Shown: positions 32,430-40,894 of the stretch, one piece after another
How the letters are laid out: each line of letters opens with the position of its first letter
Numbering within the stretch: the stretch's first letter is position 1
Assembly: GCF_006265175.1 (NCBI RefSeq)
Contig: NZ_VDCQ01000041.1
Span: 21,849 to 85,848 of the forward strand
Direction of reading: 5' to 3'
Source of the DNA: Paenibacillus hemerocallicola
GTDB lineage: Bacteria; Bacillota; Bacilli; Paenibacillales; NBRC-103111
Length of the DNA stretch: 64,000 bases
Translations under genes and position numbers: made by a program
The notes under the pieces: model-generated
Databases searched by the model: none
The model's input: the letters and a program-made list of their open reading frames with translations, nothing else
What the model was told of the DNA's origin: nothing

Positions 32430-35284
32430 TCGTTCTCCCCTCCCATCCAACCGGATATTCTCGATACCAGATGCTGCGTACTCATATGCTCGATTTTCGG
32501 TCCGGGCAAAGAGTATAAGAAATTGCGTCCGTAAGACGTCTCCAGCACGCGCGTATCGTAAATGATCACGACGCCGCGGTCCTGGGCGGTCCGGACAAGA
32601 CGCCCGAAGCCTTGCTTGAATCGGATCACCGCTTGCGGGACCGACAAGGCAGTGAACGGGTTTTGATTGTTTTTCTTGACCTGCTCGCTCTTCGCTTCCA
32701 CAAGCGGATGATTCGGCGGCTGGAAAGGCAGCCTGACGATCGCTAGACAGGTCAATGCCTCGCCCGGGATGTCAACCCCTTCCCAGAAGCTGCTCGTGCC
32801 GAGCAGCACGCTTGCCGCTTGCGAGCGGAACATGCGGATCAGCTTGCTCCGGTTGCCGCTGTCTACGCCTTGTCCGAGCACTTGGATGGCATGCGGCTTC
32901 AGCCGATCCTTCAGCTCCGGATGGATTTGCTTTAGCATCCGGTGAGACGTGAACAGGACGAGCATTCTCCCCTTCGTCTCGATAGCTACATCGGCCAATG
33001 AACCGACAAGCGCCTCCAGAAAAGCGGCGTCCGCCGTTGCCCCTTTTACGCTCGGGAAATCCCGCGGAATCAATACGAGCGCCTGCTGACGGTATTGGAA
33101 CGGCGAAGGCAGCTGTACCGTCTTCACCTTCTCCTCGTCGGAAAGCGGCTGCAGGCCCAGCAAGGATGCGCTGTACTGGAACGATTTGTTGACCGTCAAC
33201 GTGGCGGAGGTGAGCACGACGCTGTCCTTCGTATCGAAGAAGTGCTGCTTCAGCAATTGGCTCACATCGAGCGGAACGGCGAACACCTGTACCGATTTAC
33301 TCTTATAATAAGGCGAAGCTTCCAACCAATACACGTAATCGTTATCCGGCATGCGCATAAAAAAACGAAGCACGTCCCGGTTGCGCACCAATTGCTTGAT
33401 GGAGCCGGACAAATCCGTCAGCACGCTGCTTGTCGTGAACTCATCGGTTTCTTCCTTCAGCTCGGAGACCAGCTTCTCGAGCTTCTTGGCGATTTCGGTC
33501 GCCTCGAGATATATATTTTCCTCGATTACCTGCAGCGAGCTCCACGATTTCGGCAGCAGCTCGGGCTTCAGCCGCATTACGTACTGGCCCGTTTCGCTAC
33601 CGGCCGCGTCGTTGCGTTCGGATACGAGCAGGAACAGCAACTCGGTCAGCTTATCCCATTCCTCCTTGATCCGGACAAGCCGCGGGTATACGGACTCGAT
33701 TACCGCATTCCATTCCGTCGCCCGTTCCTCCGAACCGCGCTCCAGCCTGAACTGGAGCGACGGCAGCTGTCCGTTTCTCGCGTCCTTGTACAGCCAGAGC
33801 AGCGTATTGAGCAACGAACCGTAGTGCAGATCCATTCCCAGATGCTTGCCCGCGACCTCCTCGAAATGATGGGCCTCATCGATAACAAGCTGCTTGTACG
33901 CGGGCAGCAGCCGGTTTTCCGCCTGAATGTCGGTAAATAGCAAGGAATGGTTCGTGATGACGACATCCGCGATGCTCGCTTCGTGGCGGGCTCTGTGATA
34001 GAAGCATTTTTTGAACCAAGGACACATCCGGTTGAGGCAGGAATCCGTGTCGCTGGCGACCGTCTGCCAAAACTCGGCGCCACGGTTGGCGAAGAACAGC
34101 TCCTCATCGTCGCCGTGCTTCGTCTCGCTAAGCCATACGACCATTTGGGCCGCGCTTACCCGGTCGTCCTTCTCGCTTGCAAAGTCGCGATTATACAGCT
34201 TCTGCTCGAATTTGCGCAAGCACAAATAGTGGCTTCTGCCCTTCAGCACCGCCGCCCGGAACGGTACCGGAAAAATATCGTGCAGAAGCGGAATGTCCCG
34301 TCCGCGCAGCTGCTCCTGCAAGTTGATCGTGTGCGTGCTGACGACGACCTTCTTGTTTTCCTTGATGCCGTAATACAGCGAAGGAATCAAGTAACCGAGC
34401 GATTTGCCCGTTCCGGTACCGGCTTCCACCATCAGGTGCCGGTTCGCGTCGAACGACTTCTCCACCTCGATAATCATTTGTTCCTGCGCTTCGCGTTCCT
34501 CGAACCGTTCGAATTTGGTTCTCAAGTTGTCCTTGATGCGCTCGTAGAACGGTTCGAACGTCTCGGCTTTGCCGATTTCCGCCGCCTCTTCTTCTTCCCG
34601 CGCCGGCTTCTCGTGCTCCCAATCGCCAACATTCAATACATATTGACGGAAGTACCGGTGCCCGTCCGGGTCGATGCTGACGCTCATTTCTTTGCGCAGC
34701 CGCATTTCCTGCAAAAACCAGCCCATGTCGCCCGGATCATTTTCGAACAGCTGGGCTATTTTTTGGACGGTCAGCAGCGGGAGCGTATCGAATTTTTCCA
34801 AGCATTTCAGCCATATGAGCGCAGTCACCTCGGCATCGCTGTCCGCTTGATGCGGGCGATCGTGATCCAGATCGAAAGCGGCGCTGACCATGGACAGCTG
34901 CAAGCTCGTCAAGGCGGGAAATAACATCCGGAGCACCGGTATCGTGTCGAGTACGCGACCGTCGAACGGCAAGTATCCGCTTTTCTCGCAAGCATATCGC
35001 AAAAACATATGGTCGAACCCGGCATTGTGCGCGACCAATGCGCTATCGGCCAACAGAGGCAGCATCTCGGACAGCACGTCCTCGATTTCCGGCGCATCCG
35101 CCACCATCTCGTCCGTTATCCCCGTCAATTGTACGATAAATTCCGGGATCGGCTTGTTCGGCTTCACCATCGAAGCGTATCGCCGGCTTATCGCACCATC
35201 CTCTATAATAACAAGACCAACCTGTATGATATCATCCGAAGGTTGGTCTCCCGTCGTTTCCAAATCGATTACCGCATATCTCAT
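32426..35284 (-). CDS. dinG: DinG-type helicase with N-terminal 3'-5' exonuclease domain
   Basis: A 952-residue fusion. Residues 1-165 are a DEDDh exonuclease (DLETTG 6-11, HNAGFDH, HQADSDAEVTA). From about 245 it is an XPD/DinG-like superfamily 2 helicase with Walker A EAGTGTGKS (about 288-295) and DEAH (469-472). Cysteines 355, 416, 421 and 427 keep the C...Cx4Cx5C pattern that binds a 4Fe-4S cluster in E. coli DinG, whereas the S. aureus homologue has lost it. It probably resolves R-loops and damaged DNA structures. The ATG at 35284 (MRYAVIDLETTG) matches the family start; a TTG five codons earlier is possible. Its stop overlaps rex. A TATAAT at 35386-35391 may be its -10 box. Confidence 0.93.
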   Translation of the reverse strand: MRYAVIDLETTGDQPSDDIIQVGLVIIEDGAISRRYASMVKPNKPIPEFIVQLTGITDEMVADAPEIEDVLSEMLPLLADSALVAHNAGFDHMFLRYACEKSGYLPFDGRVLDTIPVLRMLFPALTSLQLSMVSAAFDLDHDRPHQADSDAEVTALIWLKCLEKFDTLPLLTVQKIAQLFENDPGDMGWFLQEMRLRKEMSVSIDPDGHRYFRQYVLNVGDWEHEKPAREEEEAAEIGKAETFEPFYERIKDNLRTKFERFEEREAQEQMIIEVEKSFDANRHLMVEAGTGTGKSLGYLIPSLYYGIKENKKVVVSTHTINLQEQLRGRDIPLLHDIFPVPFRAAVLKGRSHYLCLRKFEQKLYNRDFASEKDDRVSAAQMVVWLSETKHGDDEELFFANRGAEFWQTVASDTDSCLNRMCPWFKKCFYHRARHEASIADVVITNHSLLFTDIQAENRLLPAYKQLVIDEAHHFEEVAGKHLGMDLHYGSLLNTLLWLYKDARNGQLPSLQFRLERGSEERATEWNAVIESVYPRLVRIKEEWDKLTELLFLLVSERNDAAGSETGQYVMRLKPELLPKSWSSLQVIEENIYLEATEIAKKLEKLVSELKEETDEFTTSSVLTDLSGSIKQLVRNRDVLRFFMRMPDNDYVYWLEASPYYKSKSVQVFAVPLDVSQLLKQHFFDTKDSVVLTSATLTVNKSFQYSASLLGLQPLSDEEKVKTVQLPSPFQYRQQALVLIPRDFPSVKGATADAAFLEALVGSLADVAIETKGRMLVLFTSHRMLKQIHPELKDRLKPHAIQVLGQGVDSGNRSKLIRMFRSQAASVLLGTSSFWEGVDIPGEALTCLAIVRLPFQPPNHPLVEAKSEQVKKNNQNPFTALSVPQAVIRFKQGFGRLVRTAQDRGVVIIYDTRVLETSYGRNFLYSLPGPKIEHMSTQHLVSRISGWMGGENE

Positions 35285-35407
35285 CCGGCTTTTGTTCAAT
35301 CCCTTCTTCGAGATTCACTCTTTAGCATAACAAATTCGGAAGCCAAAAGGGAAGGAAAGATTTCCGAATGTTTGTTTGCATCCTAATTATACCTGATTCC
35401 GTACAAG

Positions 35408-35454
35408 CAAAGAAAGGCTGTCCTGCAAGCATCGGACATGCTCGCGGGACAGCC
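35408..35454 (-). terminator. Intrinsic terminator after the TPR protein gene
   Basis: On the minus strand GGCTGTCC...GGACAGCC encloses a second stem (GCGAGCAT with ATGCTTGC), followed by TTTCTTTG. It ends the panB-panC-panD-TPR transcript. Confidence 0.8.
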
Positions 35455-35478
35455 CCGTGCGATTGAATCATGCAAGGA

Positions 35479-36126
35479 TCAATGAATAAATCCGGGTCCG
35501 GATAGCTTCGTCCCCACATTTTGGGATATGCAGATGCCCATATTGATCATCGGTTCGACACAGGAAGGATCGGCCGAATAGGCTAGCTTGAACAGCTTCT
35601 GGGCCTGTTCCATGTTCGCGTTTTTCGCCTGGATGCAGCCCATGGCGTTGTACGAGATGGCTTTCATCTGCGCATGCTCCGACAAGGAAATGATAAATCG
35701 GAAGTGGCGGTACGCTTCGACATCGTTGCCCAAGCGCATATGCCCCATTGCCAAATATAGCCGGGCGAGCAAATAATCGGGCTGCAGCTCGACCACTTTC
35801 TCGAATTCGCGATTTGCATTGTCGAACATGAGCAGTTGAAAATAGCCTTGACCTTTTCTGAACGATTCCGATGCGGCATTCATCTCCGGCGGCTGCTCGG
35901 GCATAGGGGCCGGGATATCGTTCGAGCCGTTGCCCGAGACGGTTTGCAGAACGCCCGACAATTTTTCTTCAAAATGAAGCCACTGCTCGATAAACGTGTC
36001 GCTCATCGATTTTAAAACTTCCAGCTTGTTGTGCAGATCCTGCTTGCCCTTGTCGTCGGCTGTCGGATATTGCTGTATCACTTCATCCAACGTGTCGTTC
36101 ATCGTGGCGAACAACTGTTTCAACAT
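35479..36126 (-). CDS. Tetratricopeptide-repeat protein
   Basis: A 215-residue soluble protein. The first 90 residues are helical and acidic (MLKQLFATMNDTLDEVIQQY), then a proline-rich linker (NDIPAPMPEQPPEM) and about three TPR motifs (SFRKGQGYFQLLMFDNANREFEKVVELQPD, ARLYLAMGHMRLGNDVEAYRHF, SYNAMGCIQAKNANMEQAQKLFKLAYSADP). TPRs mediate protein contacts; no enzymatic role is indicated. It follows panD by 36 bp and shares its operon. In B. subtilis no such gene follows panD, where dinG comes next. The ATG at 36126 follows GGTGGGATCAGGTC, a usable though modest site. Confidence 0.75.
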   Translation of the reverse strand: MLKQLFATMNDTLDEVIQQYPTADDKGKQDLHNKLEVLKSMSDTFIEQWLHFEEKLSGVLQTVSGNGSNDIPAPMPEQPPEMNAASESFRKGQGYFQLLMFDNANREFEKVVELQPDYLLARLYLAMGHMRLGNDVEAYRHFRFIISLSEHAQMKAISYNAMGCIQAKNANMEQAQKLFKLAYSADPSCVEPMINMGICISQNVGTKLSGPGFIH

Positions 36127-36162
36127 GACCTGATCCCACCTTAGCTGAGAAATCGCGGTGCC

Positions 36163-36546
36163 TTACATGACCGTGGAGTGGGTCTCGACGTTCAGCGTAT
36201 CGATCACTTTATTGTCGGCCCCCATAATGGCGATTCGCGGCCTGTGCGATTGTGCTTCCTCGCGCGTCATCATCGCGTACGAAATAATAATGACGGTATC
36301 TCCGGGATGAACGAGGCGGGCCGCCGCACCGTTCAAACAGATGACTCCCGAGCCTCGTGGACCGGGTATGACGTACGTTTCGAGGCGGGCTCCATTGTTA
36401 TTATCTACAACCTGGACTTTTTCATTAGGTAAAAGTTCAACCAAATCCATTAAATCTTCGTCGATCGTAATGCTGCCTACATAATTCAGGTTCGCCTCCG
36501 TCACGGTGGCGCGATGTATTTTCGATTTCATCATCGTCAAAAACAT
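36163..36546 (-). CDS. panD: Aspartate 1-decarboxylase proenzyme
   Basis: A 127-residue pyruvoyl enzyme that makes beta-alanine for pantothenate. The self-cleavage site is Gly24-Ser25 in [14 protein letters not shown], giving a small beta chain and a pyruvoyl-capped alpha chain; the active-site lysine ([12 protein letters not shown]) and tyrosine-58-equivalent region are present. The ATG at 36546 has AAGGAGGGAACCGAC upstream; the frame extends 34 codons further without a site. It follows panC by 14 bp. Confidence 0.94.
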   Translation of the reverse strand: MFLTMMKSKIHRATVTEANLNYVGSITIDEDLMDLVELLPNEKVQVVDNNNGARLETYVIPGPRGSGVICLNGAAARLVHPGDTVIIISYAMMTREEAQSHRPRIAIMGADNKVIDTLNVETHSTVM

Positions 36547-36560
36547 GTCGGTTCCCTCCT

Positions 36561-37439
36561 TCAAGAAAAAAAGATGCGGTTGTCGATCAGACGGGTGGAG
36601 CCGAACTTGACGGCCAGCGCGACCAAGATCGGTTCCGATCCGTTCCATTGGTCCATCGAGGTTACGGCATCAAGACCCGGGTATGTGCGAATCTCGACGT
36701 AATCGATCCGGGCAAGCGACGCGGCTTCGATCGTGACGCGAATATTCCGCTCGAGCCGCTCCATCGTCATTCCCTGCTCCGCGACCCAGCCTGCGACTTT
36801 TCCGAGCGACTCGGATAGCACGAGCGCCTGCTTCCGCTCTTCCTCATTCAAATATACGTTGCGCGAGCTCATGGCGAGCCCGTCCGGCTCGCGGAGCGTC
36901 TCACAGCGTACGATATGGACCGGCATATTCAAATCGGTCGTAAATTGCTCGATGACGGCGACTTGCTGGGCGTCCTTCATGCCGAAGTATGCTCTATCGG
37001 GCTGTACGATTTGGAACAGCTTCGATACGACGGTGGCGACGCCCTCGAAATGACCGGGACGGGAAGCTCCGCACAATACGTCCGTAATCTGCTTGACCAC
37101 GACCGACGTCTTGATGGGGGTCGGATACATTTCCTTTACGCTCGGGACGAACACGAAATCCGCACCCGCCTCGGCGGCCAATTGCAAATCGCGCTCCGTG
37201 TTCCGCGGATATTTGTCGAAATCTTCGTTTTGTCCGAATTGGAGCGGATTGACGAAAATGCTGACGACGACGATGTCGCACTCCCGCCGCGCCTGCCGGA
37301 TCAAGCTCATATGACCTTCATGCATATAACCGAGGGTGGGCATGAAGCCGACTGTAGACTCCAGCTTCGTTTTTTCGATCTCGCGGCGAGCGGCCCTCAG
37401 CTTCGCGCGCAATTCGTTAATGGTCGCTATGGACTCCAT
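36561..37439 (-). CDS. panC: Pantothenate synthetase
   Basis: A 292-residue ATP-dependent ligase that joins pantoate and beta-alanine through a pantoyl-adenylate. The nucleotidyl-transferase motif is [20 protein letters not shown], with [18 protein letters not shown] and [14 protein letters not shown] downstream and the KMSKS-like AMSSRNVYL. The order panB-panC-panD is the Bacillus one, with gaps of 30 and 14 bp. GAGGAGAAACAGACAA precedes the ATG. Confidence 0.95.
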   Translation of the reverse strand: MESIATINELRAKLRAARREIEKTKLESTVGFMPTLGYMHEGHMSLIRQARRECDIVVVSIFVNPLQFGQNEDFDKYPRNTERDLQLAAEAGADFVFVPSVKEMYPTPIKTSVVVKQITDVLCGASRPGHFEGVATVVSKLFQIVQPDRAYFGMKDAQQVAVIEQFTTDLNMPVHIVRCETLREPDGLAMSSRNVYLNEEERKQALVLSESLGKVAGWVAEQGMTMERLERNIRVTIEAASLARIDYVEIRTYPGLDAVTSMDQWNGSEPILVALAVKFGSTRLIDNRIFFS

Positions 37440-37469
37440 TTGTCTGTTTCTCCTCTTCGTCTACGCCGA

Positions 37470-38330
37470 TTATTGGCCTTCGGATTTGCCTCCGTATAAA
37501 GGTCCCGACATGTCCAAGTCGGCATGGAAGGCATGCTCCTGCGTCGGAAAGCTCCGTGTTTTCACATCTTTCACGTAAGCGGCGATACCGGTACGGATAG
37601 CGTCCCCAATGTTGGCATAAGCTTTAACGAACTTTTTGGGAAAAACGGGCGAAGCGTATTGCAGCAAATCGTGGAATACGAGCACTTGGCCGTCGCAATG
37701 CGGCCCGGCGCCGATTCCGATCGTCGGAATCGACAGCTGTTTCGTAATTTGCTCGGACAGCTCGTCGGTCGTAAGTTCCAGCACGATTGCGAACGCCCCG
37801 GCTTGCTCCAGCGCTTTCGCATCATCCAGCAATTTTCGCGCCTGCTCGTTCGTTTTCCCCTGCACCCGATACCCGCCGATCTGATATACCGATTGGGGAG
37901 TCAGTCCGATATGTCCCATAACCGGAACCCCCGCCTGAACGCTTGCTTCAACGGTATGGGCGATTTCCGCTCCGCCCTCCATCTTGACCGCCTTGCACAA
38001 TCCTTCGCGCATGAGGCGTCCTATGTTGCGAAGCGTCTGGTCCAAGGAGCCGTGATACGTCATGAACGGCATGTCTCCGACCACAAACGGTGCCGTGACG
38101 GCACGCGTTACCATCTTCGTATGATAAATCATTTCGTCGAGCGTAACCGGCAAAGTCGACTGCTGTCCTTGCACGACATTGCCGAGCGAATCTCCGACCA
38201 ATATCACGTCGACGCCCGCTTCTTCAGCCAGCTTGGCGGAAGGGTAATCGTAAGCCGTAATTACCGAAATCGGAACGCCATCGGCTTTCATTTTTTTCAT
38301 TCGGATCGTGCTCATGCTTTTCGGTTCCAT
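37470..38330 (-). CDS. panB: 3-methyl-2-oxobutanoate hydroxymethyltransferase
   Basis: A 286-residue TIM-barrel enzyme that adds a one-carbon unit from methylene-tetrahydrofolate to alpha-ketoisovalerate, the first committed step toward pantothenate. Signatures are VITAYDYPSAKLAEEAGVDVILVGDSLGNV, VKMEGGAEI, MGHIGLTPQSV and IGIGAGPHCDGQVLVFHDLL. The ATG at 38330 lacks a strong site; an ATG five codons in (38315) with GATGGA upstream is a fair alternative. A long leader with a terminator-like hairpin precedes it. Confidence 0.95.
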   Translation of the reverse strand: MEPKSMSTIRMKKMKADGVPISVITAYDYPSAKLAEEAGVDVILVGDSLGNVVQGQQSTLPVTLDEMIYHTKMVTRAVTAPFVVGDMPFMTYHGSLDQTLRNIGRLMREGLCKAVKMEGGAEIAHTVEASVQAGVPVMGHIGLTPQSVYQIGGYRVQGKTNEQARKLLDDAKALEQAGAFAIVLELTTDELSEQITKQLSIPTIGIGAGPHCDGQVLVFHDLLQYASPVFPKKFVKAYANIGDAIRTGIAAYVKDVKTRSFPTQEHAFHADLDMSGPLYGGKSEGQ

Positions 38331-38381
38331 CTTGGTAACACCCGCTTTCTGGAGAATGGCTCCGAACCGGTCTGGAAACGC

Positions 38382-38413
38382 ACAAAAGCCTTTTAGCCGA
38401 GTCGCTAAAAGGC
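38382..38413 (-). terminator. Attenuator-like terminator in the panB leader
   Basis: GCCTTTTAGC and GCTAAAAGGC form a perfect ten-bp stem with a six-base loop (38413-38388), followed on the minus strand by TTTTGT. It lies 52 bp before panB and about 155 nt after the promoter, too far from birA to be only its terminator. Confidence 0.7.
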
Positions 38414-38572
38414 GTAGGTTGCAACAGGAAACGAATCGTCAGATCAGTTTTCCGTCTCGGTCCCTTTAGGCTCAGAGCAGAATTACTGGACTTGCATGAA
38501 ACGCGTCATTGCGAAACCGGATAGATCCGAGTGCAGTTCCAGCTAGGATACCGCCTCTTAACGTTCATTATA
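38382..38572 (-). promoter_or_regulatory. Promoter and structured leader of panBCD, possible RNA attenuator
   Basis: A perfect TATAAT (minus strand, 38572-38567) with a weak TGTAGA -35 (38595-38590) lies between birA and panB. About 225 nt of leader follow, with a GGATCTATCCGG-type hairpin, another stem (GCAATGA with TCATGC) that has a bulged A, and the terminator above. The published pan RNA motif occurs before panB in Firmicutes and has conserved bulged adenines; I cannot confirm a match by eye. Confidence 0.5.
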
Positions 38573-38605
38573 CCAGACTGTTCACAAAATCTACATCTAT
38601 TTTTG

Positions 38606-39565
38606 TCAAATTTCCGCAGAATAAAGCTTGGTCACGTTCCCGTCGGACAGACGGACAAGAAGGGCGCCCATCTCGTCGATCGACTCCGCCACCCCTTCCA
38701 CGTTCCCTTTCGGGGTGCGCGCGCGGATCGGTTTGCCAAGCGAGACGGCGAGAGCTTCCCAAGCGACCCGGATCGGTTCGAACCCTTCGGCGTGATACAG
38801 CTCGTACAGCGTCTCGAATTGCTCGAGAAACGACTGGATCAGCTCCGTCCGGCTCCATTCTTTGCCCGATGCGATACGCAGAGATGTCCCGATTTCCCGG
38901 AGCTCGTCCGGGTAATCCTCTTCGCGCAAATTGACGCTGATCCCGACGCCCGCTATGACATATTTCAGCCTCTCGTCCTCTGCGCTCGATTCCAGCAAGA
39001 TGCCGCTTATTTTCTTGCCTTCGATCAGCAAATCGTTCGGCCATTTGATCGCTACCGGGAGCGGCTCGATTTTGCGGATCGTCCGGCATAAAGCCACGGC
39101 GACGAGCAGCGTAAGCTGGGGAGTGAAATGAACCGGAATTTGCGGCCTCAGCACCAAGCTCATCCAGACGCCCTTTCCTTTGGGCGAATGCCAGCTTCTG
39201 CCCATCCGTCCCCGACCGGCCGTCTGCTGCTCGGCAAGCACGAGCGTACCTTCCCCGACTCCTTGCTCCGCCAGCTTGTGCGCTACCGATTGGGTCGAAT
39301 CCAGGGAATCGAACAGCTTTAACGTCTTTCCCATCGATTTCGTCGACAAGCCGGCAAGCAAATCGGCGGCGCTCAACCGGTCCGGTATTCCTGTAAGTCG
39401 GTATCCTTTGCGCGGAATCGCATCGAACGAATAGCCTTGATCCCTCAGGCTGCTAATATGTTTCCATACGGCGGTACGGCTGCAGCCGAGCCTATCGCTC
39501 AACTGCTCGCCCGAGACGTACTTGTCCGGATTGCTTTCAAAAAAGGCCAGTATTTGTTGTTCCAT
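38606..39565 (-). CDS. birA: Biotin protein ligase / biotin repressor BirA
   Basis: A 319-residue bifunctional protein. The N-terminal helix-turn-helix (residues 1-60, GEQLSDRLGCSRTAVWKHISSLRDQGY) binds biotin operons; the central ligase domain holds STQSVAHKL, the GRGRMGRSWHSP loop that closes over biotinyl-AMP, and KWPNDLLIEGKKISGILLE. The C-terminal SH3-like domain follows. The ATG at 39565 directly overlaps the cca stop (TGATG) and has AGGA nine bases upstream; an ATG three codons earlier is possible. It follows cca as in B. subtilis. Confidence 0.94.
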   Translation of the reverse strand: MEQQILAFFESNPDKYVSGEQLSDRLGCSRTAVWKHISSLRDQGYSFDAIPRKGYRLTGIPDRLSAADLLAGLSTKSMGKTLKLFDSLDSTQSVAHKLAEQGVGEGTLVLAEQQTAGRGRMGRSWHSPKGKGVWMSLVLRPQIPVHFTPQLTLLVAVALCRTIRKIEPLPVAIKWPNDLLIEGKKISGILLESSAEDERLKYVIAGVGISVNLREEDYPDELREIGTSLRIASGKEWSRTELIQSFLEQFETLYELYHAEGFEPIRVAWEALAVSLGKPIRARTPKGNVEGVAESIDEMGALLVRLSDGNVTKLYSAEI

Positions 39566-40863
39566 CAATTGCATTCCTGCTTTACTAGTATTTTCGCCTG
39601 CCGAAGCAGCGCTTCGCGCTCATTCGGCACCTTGCGCCGCGCTGCCAGAGCGAGAAGCTCGTTCAGCAGCCGGCCTAACCAAGGTCCGGGCTTTTCGTCG
39701 AGTTCCGCCGCAACCTCGGAGCCGCTTATGGCGAGATCGTTCACCCGGTCGACCGGTACGCGTTCCAGCCACTCGCTCCCCCGCTCGACAAACGGACGGA
39801 AACGATTGTCGCCGAGAGCCCCTGACTGCCAGGCGGCTAACGCAAACCAATCGCGCACGACCGGTTTGCCGACCATCACGCAGCAATCGGCGATCATTGC
39901 GAACGCCTCATCCGCGTTGACGGCTGCCGACTTTTCACGGCTTGCGACTCGCAGTGTCCGCTCCTTGATCCAGTCGTTCGTTTGCAGCAGCCGGCCGATC
40001 GTATCCGTTTTTTTGCCCGAAAATTTAAGCCCCTTCATCGCAACCTTGGCACTGGCCGGGTCCGATTCCATCAGGACGAACAAGGCCGCCCAGCGGAGCT
40101 CCGATCCGCCGATGGCCTTCAGCTTGTCCTGCCGGAACGATTCCGGACAATCCTCCCAACGCGAAAGCGGCCATTCGATCGGCTGCTTGAAGTGCCGCGG
40201 CAGCCGGCTGTCTATCAACAAGCGGATGGCACGGTCCGGCGCGCGCCCTTCGATCATTTTGTCCAATTCGGCGCTGACGCGCTCCATGGCCACATGAACG
40301 AGAAGCGGAGCGTGCCGCACGAGCGCGCTCCAGGTGTCCGCTTCCAGCCCGAACCCGTATTCGCAAGCAAATCGGATGCCGCGCAGCATGCGCAGCGCAT
40401 CCTCGTGAAACCGTTCCAGCGGATCGCCTACGCAGCGTATCCGTCCAGCAGCCAAGTCGGACGCGCCGCCGAACGGATCGATATAACCTCCGTCGGCATC
40501 GAGCGCCATGGCGTTAATCGTAAAATCGCGGCGCCTTAAATCTTCGTTCAAATCGGATATGAACTCGACTTCCTTCGGTCTGCGAAACTGCTCGTATTCG
40601 GACTCTTTCCGAAACGTCGTCACTTCGAACGTATACCGTTCCATAATGACGGTGACCGTCCCGTGAGCAAGCCCGGTCGGAGCCGTCCGCTCGAACAGAC
40701 GCATGACCTCGTCCGGCAGCGCCGAAGTCGCGATATCGATATCTTTCAACAGTCGGCCCAGAAGCGAATCGCGTACGCAGCCGCCGACGAAGTACGCCTC
40801 GTAGCCGGCGAGACCGAGACGTCGCAGCACTTCCTTTCCTTCCCGTTCCATCGCTTCCGACAT
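39565..40863 (-). CDS. cca: CCA tRNA nucleotidyltransferase
   Basis: A 432-residue class II nucleotidyltransferase that adds or repairs the 3' CCA of tRNAs. AYFVGGCVRDSLLGRLLKDIDIATSA carries the GGxVRD and DxD metal motifs, RRDFTINAMALDADG the RRD motif, and EDALRMLRGIRFACEYGF the ERxxxE-type nucleotide-template region. The start is chosen at an ATG with GGGGT upstream; an ATG eight codons earlier (40887) cannot be ruled out. It lies 31 bp after bshA and overlaps birA. Confidence 0.93.
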   Translation of the reverse strand: MSEAMEREGKEVLRRLGLAGYEAYFVGGCVRDSLLGRLLKDIDIATSALPDEVMRLFERTAPTGLAHGTVTVIMERYTFEVTTFRKESEYEQFRRPKEVEFISDLNEDLRRRDFTINAMALDADGGYIDPFGGASDLAAGRIRCVGDPLERFHEDALRMLRGIRFACEYGFGLEADTWSALVRHAPLLVHVAMERVSAELDKMIEGRAPDRAIRLLIDSRLPRHFKQPIEWPLSRWEDCPESFRQDKLKAIGGSELRWAALFVLMESDPASAKVAMKGLKFSGKKTDTIGRLLQTNDWIKERTLRVASREKSAAVNADEAFAMIADCCVMVGKPVVRDWFALAAWQSGALGDNRFRPFVERGSEWLERVPVDRVNDLAISGSEVAAELDEKPGPWLGRLLNELLALAARRKVPNEREALLRQAKILVKQECN

Positions 40864-40894
40864 ATCCGCACTACCCCGTATCGTCATATTGGCA

